Source of the DNA: Clostridia bacterium
GTDB taxonomy: Bacteria; Bacillota; Clostridia; UBA1381
DNA length: 13,996 nucleotides
Assembly: GCA_017420825.1 (NCBI GenBank)
Contig: JAFQNU010000114.1
Span: 1-13,996 of the forward strand
Direction of reading: 5' to 3'
Made by a program: the position numbers and the translations under genes. Shown one piece after another: positions 1-6,803 of the stretch (positions within the stretch are counted from its first letter, which is position 1; every line of letters starts with the position of its first letter). The notes under the pieces were generated by a model. That model was not told the DNA's origin. It made no database searches and saw nothing but the letters and a program-made list of their open reading frames with translations.

Positions 1-390
1 CTTCGCTCGATAGAGTTTAACTGCGGTCTTGCTTACGGGACACTTTCTGATAACAGAAATGTTGATAAGACCGCCGAGGAAATCAGAGCATCTAAGCAAA
101 GAAGTTATTCTATGGTATGCGACATTCAAAACTCTCTTAAAAATGCTCTTTTGGATTTGATTTATGCTATGTCTGTTTATTGTGATATGTATTCTCTTGC
201 TCCAAAGGGAGAATGCAATACATCATTTAACTTTGATGATAGTATAATCTGTGACAGAGCTATTGAGTTTGATGAAAGACTTACATTGCTTGAAAAGGGT
301 GTGTTGTCTCCGTGGGAAATGCGCTCATGGTATTTTCAGGAGGACGAAAAATTGGCTAAGCAGAGGGTTGGTGAAATAAGTGAGGTTTAA
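1..390 (+). CDS. Phage portal protein, C-terminal 129 residues (SPP1 Gp6 / A118 family), 5' truncated by window edge
   Basis: The frame is open from base 1 and ends at TAA 388-390. The stretch CGLAYGTLSDNRNVDKTAEE followed by SKQRSY and a helix-rich DIQ..L..AL segment is the pattern near the C-terminus of A118/SPP1-type portals. The end, with 'SPWEMRSWYF' and then an acidic helix, also fits. The portal forms the dodecameric ring through which DNA enters and leaves the capsid. The internal ATG at 112 is not the true start, because the conserved sequence continues upstream of it. Terminase genes would be expected to the left. No MuF-type minor head gene follows, which is unusual. Confidence 0.85.
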   Translation, partial: LRSIEFNCGLAYGTLSDNRNVDKTAEEIRASKQRSYSMVCDIQNSLKNALLDLIYAMSVYCDMYSLAPKGECNTSFNFDDSIICDRAIEFDERLTLLEKGVLSPWEMRSWYFQEDEKLAKQRVGEISEV

Positions 391-688
391 ATGCGTGACT
401 CTTTGGCATAAGAAAAATAACGGTGAATTTTCAAGAATTGTATTTGAACACACTGTTACAAGTGAAATAAAGGGACAGGAAATAAAAGGCTCTCAACGAA
501 CTGAGAGGAGTTCTGTTAGGGCAAGGCTCTTTACTGTCAGAGAATGCAATATACAGGCTGGAGACAAGCTGATTTTGGGGTATTCAGCAAGTAATGCTCC
601 GCCTGATAATGCCTACATTATTTCATCTCTTAAGAAAAATTTTGATGTATCACCTGCACTGCGTCATTACAGAGCAGACTGTGTGTGA
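380..688 (+). CDS. Small phage structural protein, probable head-tail connector/minor capsid (DUF6751-like)
   Basis: The product has 102 residues if GTG 380 is the start, which overlaps the portal stop by 11 nt. GTG 395 is an alternative (97 residues) with GAGG at 382-385 placed 9 nt upstream. The start 'VTLWHKK', the middle segment rich in charged residues, and the end 'IISSLKKNFDVSPALRHYRA' resemble the small minor capsid or connector proteins of clostridial phages. In those proteins a conserved end (roughly 'K-D-x-R-G-S-x-H-W-x-V') closes the fold. The likely role is joining capsid and tail. It is normally found after the major capsid gene, but here it lies before the scaffold. The assignment is by pattern memory only and is tentative. 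Confidence 0.55.
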   Translation: MRFKCVTLWHKKNNGEFSRIVFEHTVTSEIKGQEIKGSQRTERSSVRARLFTVRECNIQAGDKLILGYSASNAPPDNAYIISSLKKNFDVSPALRHYRADCV

Positions 689-694
689 TATTTT

Positions 695-700
695 AGGAGG
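695..700 (+). promoter_or_regulatory. Ribosome binding site that sets the scaffold start
   Basis: AGGAGG lies 7 nt before TTG 708 and decides in favour of this TTG over upstream in-frame starts. Confidence 0.75.
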
Positions 701-707
701 TTTTGTT

Positions 708-1112
708 TTGAACAAGGATTTTTTGGTTGAACTGGGCATTGATGAAGATATTGCCGATACAATTTTAAACAGACATTGTGCAGAGGTTAATGGTATTCAC
801 ATCAGAAATTCAGTGCGTCAGGAGCTTATGACTAACGGGGTTAAAAGCATTGATGCAGCTATGAAGCTTTTTGACTTTGATGGTCTTGAGGTTAGTGGGA
901 GCGAGGTTGTAGGACTGGATAAAAAACTGTCCACTTTTATAACAGACAACAGTTTTTTGTTTGAAAGCAATGAAGTGCCGGTATTCTCAGCTCCAAGTAA
1001 CGGCGGTGTACATGGCGATATCAGCCGTGAAGAATTTTCTAAAATGGGATATTCCCAAAGACTCAAGCTTTTTAATGAAAATCCTGAGCTGTATAGTCAG
1101 CTCAAAAATTAA
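708..1112 (+). CDS. Phage scaffold-like protein (GP20 family), compact 134-residue form
   Basis: The start is taken as TTG 708 because a perfect AGGAGG (695-700) lies 7 nt upstream. A longer reading from 594 would overlap the previous gene by about 95 nt without such a site. The N-terminus 'FLVELGIDEDIADTIL' and the C-terminus 'EEFSKMGYSQRLKLFNENPE' match the two ends of phage GP20-type scaffolding proteins. The segment 'VRQELMTNGVKSIDAAMKLF' followed by a 'GLDKKLSTFITDNSFLFE' stretch matches their conserved middle. Family members are usually near 190 residues, with a long charged coiled coil between the N-terminus and the 'aigal' segment; here that coiled coil is essentially gone. The position just before the capsid gene supports a scaffold role. 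Confidence 0.72.
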   Translation: MNKDFLVELGIDEDIADTILNRHCAEVNGIHIRNSVRQELMTNGVKSIDAAMKLFDFDGLEVSGSEVVGLDKKLSTFITDNSFLFESNEVPVFSAPSNGGVHGDISREEFSKMGYSQRLKLFNENPELYSQLKN

Positions 1113-1182
1113 TATGAAATATAAACACTGATTACTTTTCGTTAAAAAGTACTATTAATTTATTTTGAAAGGAAGTTTTATT

Positions 1183-2196
1183 ATGTCAACAACAAAAATT
1201 AGTGATTTGGTTAATCCAATAGTTATGGCGGACAGTATTTCCGCAAAAATAGAGAAAAAGATTGTGGTTTCACCATTTGCAAGAATTGATAATTCTCTGG
1301 TTGGAGTTCCTGGTGATACAATCTACGTTCCGCAGTACTCTTACATCGGTGATGCATCAGACATTGCAGAGGGTGATGCGGTTGATACAACAAAGCTTGT
1401 TGCTTCAACAACAAAAGCTACTATTAAAAAGGCTATGAAAGCAGTTGAGCTTACAGACGAAGCTGTTTTATCTGGTTATGGCAATCCTGTGGGAGAAACA
1501 AATAATCAGCTTGCGCTTGCAATTGCGTCAAAGGTAGATGCTGATGCTATGGACGCTTTACTTTCTGCACAGCTTCAGTATGACGGCTCTGATAAAACAA
1601 TCAACTACGACGGTATTGTTGATGCAATTGATGTTTTCAGCGAAGAAGGTAACACAGAAAAGGTTATGTTTATTCACCCTAAGCAGATGACACAGTTAAG
1701 ACATGACGAGAACTTTATATCTGCAGATAAGTATCCGGGTGCGGTTGTTATGACAGGTGAAATTGGTATGATTGCCAACACAAGAATTGTACCTTCAAGA
1801 AGAGTGACACTAAATCCTGAAATTTCAGAGGGATATGTTTTGTGTTCTCCGTTTGATGAAGACGCTCTTACCGTTGTTGAAGATGCTGCAGGTGATGGCG
1901 AGATAGCTTTAGAGGATGTAATTGCCGATATCCCAGACGCAAAAGCAGGAAACAGTGTAAGACATCAGGAGGCTGTGGGTGAAGGTGTATTCTACATTAA
2001 TCCAATTGTTAAAATTGAGTCAGATGAACAGACAGAGGATGAAGCACCTGCACTTACAATTTACCTAAAAAGGGACACTAATGTTGAGGCTCAGAGAGAG
2101 TCATTGAGACGTGTAACAGATATTTCGGTAGACAAGCTCTATACTGTTGCTCTGTCTAACAATTCTAAAGTTGTTCTTGCCAAATTCAAAAAATAA
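1183..2196 (+). CDS. Major capsid protein, N4-gp56 family (HK97 fold)
   Basis: The product has 337 residues. ATG 1183 is chosen because GAAAGGAAG (1167-1175) sits 7 nt upstream; the in-frame TTG 1165 would fall on top of this site. 'PGDTIYVPQYSYIGDA' (about 44-59), the 'KAMKAVELTDEA' segment (about 84-95) and 'ALAIASKVDADAM' are hallmarks of N4-gp56-type capsid proteins, as are 'VMFIHPKQMTQLR' in the middle and 'YLKRDTNVEAQRES' near the C-terminus. The protein would form the icosahedral shell. It is preceded by the largest gap in the head module (1113-1182), which has a weak 7-bp hairpin (1133-1151) and could hold a leader or promoter for this highly expressed gene. It carries two copies of the recurrent GGGACACTAA motif (1803, one mismatch; 2071). 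Confidence 0.92.
   Translation: MSTTKISDLVNPIVMADSISAKIEKKIVVSPFARIDNSLVGVPGDTIYVPQYSYIGDASDIAEGDAVDTTKLVASTTKATIKKAMKAVELTDEAVLSGYGNPVGETNNQLALAIASKVDADAMDALLSAQLQYDGSDKTINYDGIVDAIDVFSEEGNTEKVMFIHPKQMTQLRHDENFISADKYPGAVVMTGEIGMIANTRIVPSRRVTLNPEISEGYVLCSPFDEDALTVVEDAAGDGEIALEDVIADIPDAKAGNSVRHQEAVGEGVFYINPIVKIESDEQTEDEAPALTIYLKRDTNVEAQRESLRRVTDISVDKLYTVALSNNSKVVLAKFKK
1803..1814 (+). repeat. Recurrent phage motif, copy with one mismatch (AGTGACACTAAA)
   Basis: It matches AGGGACACTAAA at 11 of 12 positions, + strand, inside the capsid gene (reads R-V-T-L-N). Confidence 0.5.
2071..2082 (+). repeat. Recurrent phage motif AGGGACACTAA (11 exact, then T)
   Basis: Exact 11-mer on the + strand in the capsid gene. 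It is read in a different codon phase (R-D-T-N) from the three other exact copies. Confidence 0.65.
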
Positions 2197-2216
2197 TTAC
2201 AAATTTCGGTGATGTT

Positions 2217-2615
2217 ATGAAATGTAATTATTTGAAAACATTATTTTCCGGGTGTGAGTTACTCGACGGATTTGATATAAGGTGTGGTTTTTTGACCGAC
2301 AAATGTAAATCGGTTTCTATCGTGCCTGAAGGGGATTGTTCAGTTATTCGCTTATACAGCGATGGAGAGAAAATTGTTGGCGAGACCTTTAAGATTATAA
2401 TAAGGCTTGTTATGAATGAGGAAAACAGTGAAAATCTGAATTTTTTAAACTCTCTTTCTGACTGGATAAGAAGTGTTAAGGTATCGGAATTTATTTCCGA
2501 TACCTGTCATGTAAATCCTGTGGGCATTACTCTTATTCAATCGCCTGTACTTGAAGATGATGATATACACAGTGGAAAATATACTATTAAAATCAGATTA
2601 GATACGATAATATAA
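2217..2615 (+). CDS. Phage minor capsid / tail-terminator-like protein
   Basis: The product has 132 residues. ATG 2217 follows the capsid stop by 20 bp with a modest GGTGATG upstream. The second half shows the pattern of phage minor capsid or tail-completion proteins: 'NLNFLNSLSDWI', then a short variable loop, then 'VNPVGITLIQSPVL', then 'SGKYTIKIRLDTII', a final beta strand of alternating hydrophobic residues. Its place between capsid and tail tube is where the tail terminator sits in siphovirus modules. The N-terminal 40 residues ('LFSGCELLDGFDI') are not recognised and the Cys residues are unusual. A perfect 10-bp inverted repeat (2480-2504) lies within the coding sequence. Confidence 0.6.
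   Translation: MKCNYLKTLFSGCELLDGFDIRCGFLTDKCKSVSIVPEGDCSVIRLYSDGEKIVGETFKIIIRLVMNEENSENLNFLNSLSDWIRSVKVSEFISDTCHVNPVGITLIQSPVLEDDDIHSGKYTIKIRLDTII
2480..2504 (+). repeat. Perfect 10-bp inverted repeat inside the tail-terminator-like gene
   Basis: GGTATCGGAA (2480-2489) and TTCCGATACC (2495-2504) are exact reverse complements separated by TTTAT. The 3' side is not followed by a T-run, so it is not a standard terminator. It could be an mRNA hairpin or a symmetric protein-binding site. Confidence 0.7.
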
Positions 2616-2626
2616 GGAGGACAATA

Positions 2627-3106
2627 ATGGATATTATTGCAAAAAGAAGTGACAAGGTTGCATTTATGGCGCTTTCTGATGCACCTGATACTTACATCAG
2701 AATGAGAGGTTTTACAGAGTTTTCTCAAAGTAAAAATCCTGTCGAATACTCAAGAAGATACCTCGACGAAAAAACTGAAAGAAATGATATAGTTGCTTAT
2801 GCGCCGTCAATATCATACAGCTTTGACAAGTTTTCAGATGATGCGGTTCATACCGAGTTAGTAAGCATTGCTGACAATGAAATTATCGGAGCAGATGCAA
2901 TTAGAGCTGTTGTACTTGTCGATGTATCTGCAGAGGGTGATGAAAAGCCAGCTGTATGTCGTGAATGGACTGTAATACCTAACAGTGAAGGGAATGATTC
3001 AGAAGCATACACGTATTCAGGGACACTAAAAGCAAATGGTGAACTTATTACAGGAACAGCAGCTTCTACAGATAACTGGCAGACCTGTACCTTTACGACA
3101 GTATGA
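2627..3106 (+). CDS. Major tail tube protein
   Basis: The product has 159 residues. ATG 2627 has AAGGAGG (2614-2620) 6 nt upstream, a strong site fitting a high-copy structural protein. The sequence 'YIRMRGFTEFSQSKNPVEYS', 'PSISYSFDKFSDDAVHTELV', 'DNEIIGADAIRAVVLVD' and the end 'TYSGTLKANGELITGTAAST' follow a clostridial siphovirus tail tube family, with the closing segment forming the terminal beta strands. The protein would polymerise around the tape measure to form the tail tube. Its stop overlaps the start of the Gp15 gene by 4 nt (ATGA). The codons for S-G-T-L-K coincide with an exact AGGGACACTAAA motif (3019-3030). Confidence 0.8.
   Translation: MDIIAKRSDKVAFMALSDAPDTYIRMRGFTEFSQSKNPVEYSRRYLDEKTERNDIVAYAPSISYSFDKFSDDAVHTELVSIADNEIIGADAIRAVVLVDVSAEGDEKPAVCREWTVIPNSEGNDSEAYTYSGTLKANGELITGTAASTDNWQTCTFTTV
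3019..3030 (+). repeat. Recurrent phage motif AGGGACACTAAA, exact copy
   Basis: Exact 12-mer on the + strand in the tail tube gene, read as G-T-L-K. Confidence 0.7.
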
Positions 3107-3636
3107 TGAGGACTGTATTTTCTCCACTGCCCGACAGCGTTTTTGCTTCGGGCAGTGAGTATAAAATAAATACCGATTTCAGAGTTTGGATACAGATTTC
3201 GGAGATAATTGCAAATGAATCACTTAGTGAGTATGACAGGCTTTTATCAGTATTAATTCTTGCTTTTAAGAGTAAAATTCCAGATAATCCAATTGATGCA
3301 ATTAAAGCACTAATGATATTTTTCTCAAAAGGCGGAGAAAAAGGAACATCCCGACCTGTTATAGATTTTCGTGTTGATGAAGGGTTGATATATGCGGCTT
3401 TTATGCAACAGTATGGTATAGATTTATATAAAGCGGATTTACATTGGTGGAAATTCAGGGAGCTTTTAAATGCCTTGGGTGAGGATTGTATGCTTACACG
3501 AATTATCGGGTACCGTTCGGCAAGACCCTCTGAAATTCCAGACAAAAAACACAGGGCCTTTGTGCAGAAAATGAAAAATAGGTATAGTCTTAAACACCAA
3601 CTGAGCAGTGCGGAAATTGCTGCAGCATTTGAATAA
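3103..3636 (+). CDS. Bacteriophage Gp15-family protein (tail assembly, probable chaperone)
   Basis: The product has 177 residues. ATG 3103 overlaps the tail tube stop (ATGA), which suggests translational coupling; ATG 3106 is an equally possible start. The family pattern is clear: 'DFRVWIQISEIIANESLSEYDRL', then 'VIDFRVDEGLIYAAFMQQYGIDL', then 'LHWWKFRELLNALGED', then a basic end 'KKHRAFVQKMKNRYSLK'. Gp15 proteins sit between tail tube and tape measure, the usual place of tail assembly chaperones. In related phages another small gene commonly lies between tube and gp15, and it is absent here. A strong GC-rich hairpin (3125-3157) covers codons 8-19, unlike anything else in the module. Confidence 0.85.
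   Translation: MMRTVFSPLPDSVFASGSEYKINTDFRVWIQISEIIANESLSEYDRLLSVLILAFKSKIPDNPIDAIKALMIFFSKGGEKGTSRPVIDFRVDEGLIYAAFMQQYGIDLYKADLHWWKFRELLNALGEDCMLTRIIGYRSARPSEIPDKKHRAFVQKMKNRYSLKHQLSSAEIAAAFE
3125..3157 (+). promoter_or_regulatory. Strong mRNA hairpin at the start of the Gp15 gene
   Basis: CACTGCCCGA (3125-3134) pairs perfectly with TCGGGCAGTG (3148-3157). AGC/GCT adds 3 inner pairs after one bulged C, leaving a GTTTTT loop. The stem is much more GC-rich than its surroundings and starts 22 nt after the start codon. No T-run follows, so intrinsic termination is unlikely. Plausible roles are slowing translation or protecting or processing the 3' end of the upstream tail tube mRNA. Confidence 0.65.
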
Positions 3637-3653
3637 TAAAAGGGGGTAATTGC

Positions 3654-4874
3654 TTGGGAAATGATAATGTGACGGCACACGGTCTTGCAAGGGCATATGA
3701 GGAGGCAGCTAATGGTGCAGCAAATAATATTGACAAGGTCGCAAAAGGAATTTCGGAAAAGATAAGCAAATATACGAACGAACAAAAGGAGCTTATAACG
3801 CTTACCAATAAGAGTATTACAACAAAACTATCAGACTATGAAAAACAAAGAATAAAGATTTTGAAAAATTCTATATCAGAGTTTGAGGACTACCGAAAGC
3901 AGGATTTTGATAATCTAAAAAATCAATACAAGCTGAGCAACATAACGGCAGAGGAATATTATACAAGGCTTGGTAAGTTAAGAGATGTATATTTTAAGGA
4001 AGGTACATCGGGGTGGGCAGCATATACAGTTGATATTCTTGATTATAACCGTTCGATGATTGAAGAACAGGAAAAAACTCTGACAAATATTTTTGAGAAC
4101 ATTTCTTCTAATTATAGCAAGTCCTTTGATGAAATTATAAAAAAGCAAAAGGATATGAGTGAGAAGCTTGCCGGAATTTCAGATATTTACAGCAAGGTTT
4201 CTGTTAACGGAGGAAAAACAGGACAAACATATACGTGGTTACAGCTCTCCAATATTGATGCTGAAATACAGGCATTAAAGAATTACAACAGCTCAATTAC
4301 AAATTTGAAGGATAAAACAGACGGAATATTTGAGTCATTGGTAACAGATAAGGATAAGTTAAAGGAATTTAAGGGAATGTTTTTAGAACAAATAACCTCA
4401 CTAAATATCGGGGACGGAATTGCATTCTCAAATTATTTGCTTAATATTTCTGACAGTAAGCTTAAGGATTATCTTGAAAAATGGGTAGAAAAATTGAATT
4501 TGAGTGAAATAATTTCAAGGGGGTTATTTTATGATGACGCACAGGAACTGGTAAGTCAGTATTCGGCAGAGATGACAAGTGCTTTTTCAAGTGAACTTTC
4601 AAAAAATCTCGCAGTTGTTCCTGATGCTTTTTATTCAAACGGTGCAAAGGCATGTGCGGAATTTAAAAACGGATTTATGGAAGAACTTTCAAATGTAATG
4701 CAAGAAATTACTCTTGAAATCAACACTAAAATGAGTGATATGCTTGGTGGCTCATCTAACAGTAATTCGGTAACAAATAATTCAAATTACAATATTTATG
4801 GGGCTATATCTCCTGAAATGACTGCTCTTGAAATATATAAGCAGGATATCAGAAGAAAAATGCTGACAGATTGA
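3654..4874 (+). CDS. Short phage tape-measure protein
   Basis: The product has 406 residues. TTG 3654 has AAAAGGGGGT (3637-3646) just upstream. The protein is predicted to be almost entirely helical, with long charged heptad-like stretches (residues about 20-130 and 150-300). 'SNITAEEYYTRLGKLRDVYF' is a segment found in the C-terminal part of clostridial tape measures. The Asn/Ser-rich 'NYNIYGAISPEM' plus a final basic helix is the usual end of such proteins. Tape measures run through the tail tube and set its length; at about 0.15 nm per residue this one would give a tail near 60 nm. It has no hydrophobic membrane-like segment, which many tape measures carry. Its position between Gp15 and Dit supports the call. 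Confidence 0.75.
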   Translation: MGNDNVTAHGLARAYEEAANGAANNIDKVAKGISEKISKYTNEQKELITLTNKSITTKLSDYEKQRIKILKNSISEFEDYRKQDFDNLKNQYKLSNITAEEYYTRLGKLRDVYFKEGTSGWAAYTVDILDYNRSMIEEQEKTLTNIFENISSNYSKSFDEIIKKQKDMSEKLAGISDIYSKVSVNGGKTGQTYTWLQLSNIDAEIQALKNYNSSITNLKDKTDGIFESLVTDKDKLKEFKGMFLEQITSLNIGDGIAFSNYLLNISDSKLKDYLEKWVEKLNLSEIISRGLFYDDAQELVSQYSAEMTSAFSSELSKNLAVVPDAFYSNGAKACAEFKNGFMEELSNVMQEITLEINTKMSDMLGGSSNSNSVTNNSNYNIYGAISPEMTALEIYKQDIRRKMLTD

Positions 4875-4893
4875 TACAAAGAGGTGATACAAA

Positions 4894-5733
4894 GTGGAAT
4901 TAATTTATAGTAATGAAATGGGGACAGTAAAACTTTTTGGAAAAGGTTCTGACGGATTTTCAGTATGTGAGATTAAAGGTCTTGATTTGCTTGAAAAAAC
5001 AAGGTCGATAAGAAATTATATTGGTGAGGACGGATGCGAAGAGGAAAACTCACATTATCCGCAAAGGGTAATATCCGTATCGGGGGACTTGCTGTGTCAG
5101 GGTGATTTTGCGAGCCGTTTGAGCAACGCTATGCGGATTTTTTCAAGAAAAGGTATTCTCATTGTTGACAGCGGATTAAAGAAACGTCAAATAACTGTTA
5201 ATTCATCTGTTATGACATTGGGGGAAAGATATGGTAATTACATAACATTTGTTGTTCAGTTTACCTGTGATTATCCACACTTTAACGATACACAAAGCAT
5301 AGTTACACATATTTTCAAAAAGGAAAACAATCTTTGTTCCACAAGTATTTTTCCTATTGTCTTATCTTATAGGGTTGCAAAAGGGACACTAAATAATACA
5401 GGAGATTTAAAATCATATCCTTCTTTTATTATCAGAAAGACAGGAGAGTTTTCATCTTCAAACACCATTACAGTTTCTAATCTTACAACAGGCAATTCTC
5501 TGAAGTTAGAAAAAGAACTAAAAATTGGAGAAGAGCTTACTGTTGATGTAAAAAACAGAACTATAACAAGTAATATTGATGGCAATGTTATAGGGACACT
5601 AAACGTATATTCGTCATTGGCTGATATGTGGTGTGATTGCGGTGAAAATATTATTTCTGTGGCTCTTGACGGTGAACAGAGAGGTATTGAGGTTACTATG
5701 ATTTATGATAATGAATATCTTGAGGCTGTATAA
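4894..5733 (+). CDS. Distal tail protein (Dit-like, phage tail family)
   Basis: The product has 279 residues. GTG 4894 has GAGGTG (4881-4886) 7 nt upstream. The N-terminal part follows the Dit pattern: 'LLEKTRSIRNYIGEDG', then 'RVISVSGDLLCQGDFASRLSNAM', then a 'KGILIVDSG' strand, then 'FVVQFTCDYPHFND'. The C-terminal half is a galectin-like beta domain with 'LNNTGDLKSYPSFIIRKTG', 'NLTTGNSLKL', and 'GEELTVDVKNRTI' before 'ADMWCDCGENIIS'. Dit forms the hub that joins tube and baseplate. Two exact AGGGACACTAAA motifs fall inside this gene, 210 bp apart, and a 10/12 match lies near its start (4920). Confidence 0.8.
   Translation: MELIYSNEMGTVKLFGKGSDGFSVCEIKGLDLLEKTRSIRNYIGEDGCEEENSHYPQRVISVSGDLLCQGDFASRLSNAMRIFSRKGILIVDSGLKKRQITVNSSVMTLGERYGNYITFVVQFTCDYPHFNDTQSIVTHIFKKENNLCSTSIFPIVLSYRVAKGTLNNTGDLKSYPSFIIRKTGEFSSSNTITVSNLTTGNSLKLEKELKIGEELTVDVKNRTITSNIDGNVIGTLNVYSSLADMWCDCGENIISVALDGEQRGIEVTMIYDNEYLEAV
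5382..5393 (+). repeat. Recurrent phage motif AGGGACACTAAA, exact copy
   Basis: Exact 12-mer on the + strand in the Dit gene, read as G-T-L-N. It lies 210 bp before the next exact copy. Confidence 0.7.
5592..5603 (+). repeat. Recurrent phage motif AGGGACACTAAA, exact copy
   Basis: Exact 12-mer on the + strand in the Dit gene, read as G-T-L-N. Confidence 0.7.
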
Positions 5734-5753
5734 CAGGTATAGAGGGTGTTAAT

Positions 5754-6803
5754 ATGAAGGATATCAGAGTTTACGATTTTGAATTTAATTTATTGTGTAT
5801 AATGTGTGATGTTACATCTGTTCAATGGCATATTTTATATGATGATGTCGGTACATTTGAAGGACATTTTTCCTTAAATGATGAAATATCTAATATAATT
5901 CTGTCGCATAGGTATATTGTTATTACTCAAGGTGAAAATCAGGCAATATGTACAGGGAAAATAGTTGATAATGAGTTAATTGTTTGCGGACGTACGGTAA
6001 ACTGGATTTTATCTAAGCGTGTGAGACCGCCGTTTAAGTCAAAAGATATTTTCGGAGAGAATTATACTGATCCTGAGACAATTTTATTGTATTGTCTTGA
6101 AAAGGGGTTTACCAAACCTCCGCAAATAGATGATGACGGTTATGAGATTGCTGACTCGATTGATGAGGATAAAATGGTTGAAAACTTTATTATCCCTGAG
6201 AAGGCGGGAGCTGATAAGCTTACGTCACACTTCTGGAGAATCAGTGCCAACGAGCTTACCAAGCTGTGTTCAGACCTTTGTAAAAAGCTTGACAGGGGAT
6301 ACAGAGTTGTATTTGATGTTGTTAACAGGCAGTGGGTTTTTGAGTTTATCTATTCAAGGCTGAATAATATACTTATTTCAACAGTGTCTAAAACAGCATA
6401 CGATATGTCATATACAGAGGACATGTTAGGACTTGCAAGCGGAGGCTGGTACTTTGTTGAGGATACAGAAGAGGATGGTTCTCAGGCAAAATGGCATTAC
6501 ATAAAGAAAGAGGATAAAAAGGGTATATATGCGTGGGATTGCGTTATGAATGTATCGGGGATAAGTGAGGCAGAAGATACTCTCAAGAAAAAGAAAATAA
6601 CTCAAAGCGTAGAGGCTAAGCTCAGAAAACTCAAATATAACAGAGATTATTTTATGGGAGATATAATACCTGTATATATTAAGCTTGGTGAGTATGAGTT
6701 ACTTAAAAATTACAAGGTTGAGGGAATTGACATACAGATGTCTCAAAATGAATGTTATGAGCAACCTATATTAAAGCCCTTGGAGGATGGGGTGATTTCG
6801 TGA
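5754..6803 (+). CDS. Phage tail/baseplate protein, Siphovirus ReqiPepy6 Gp37-like
   Basis: The product has 349 residues. ATG 5754 has GAGGG (5742-5746) upstream. The N-terminus 'IRVYDFEFNLLCIMCDVTSVQWH' followed by 'DDVGTFEGHFSLND' is the typical opening of the Gp37-like family, as is 'GKIVDNELIVCGRTVNWILSKRVRPP'. The C-terminal portion 'YNRDYFMGDIIPVYIKLGEY' is also typical of this family and of related tail-tip proteins. It probably forms part of the tail tip downstream of Dit. The stop overlaps the next start by 4 nt (GTGA). Confidence 0.8.
   Translation: MKDIRVYDFEFNLLCIMCDVTSVQWHILYDDVGTFEGHFSLNDEISNIILSHRYIVITQGENQAICTGKIVDNELIVCGRTVNWILSKRVRPPFKSKDIFGENYTDPETILLYCLEKGFTKPPQIDDDGYEIADSIDEDKMVENFIIPEKAGADKLTSHFWRISANELTKLCSDLCKKLDRGYRVVFDVVNRQWVFEFIYSRLNNILISTVSKTAYDMSYTEDMLGLASGGWYFVEDTEEDGSQAKWHYIKKEDKKGIYAWDCVMNVSGISEAEDTLKKKKITQSVEAKLRKLKYNRDYFMGDIIPVYIKLGEYELLKNYKVEGIDIQMSQNECYEQPILKPLEDGVIS

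Noticed and set aside
38..49. CGGGACACTTTC in the portal gene as another motif copy
   Set aside because: Only 8 of 12 positions match, and it encodes the conserved portal residues Y-G-T-L-S, which explain it.
594..707. Extended N-terminus of the scaffold gene
   Set aside because: It overlaps the previous gene by about 95 nt, and the added residues do not look like the family, whereas TTG 708 has a perfect AGGAGG upstream.
3093..3785. 230-codon open frame on the minus strand
   Set aside because: It covers the Gp15 gene and the start of the tape-measure gene, whose products match known families. It has no ribosome binding site and a Cys/Ser/Ile-rich composition typical of an antisense shadow.
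6104..6120. GGGGTTT/AAACCTC hairpin in the Gp37-like gene
   Set aside because: Short, has a G-U pair and a 3-nt loop; within chance expectation.
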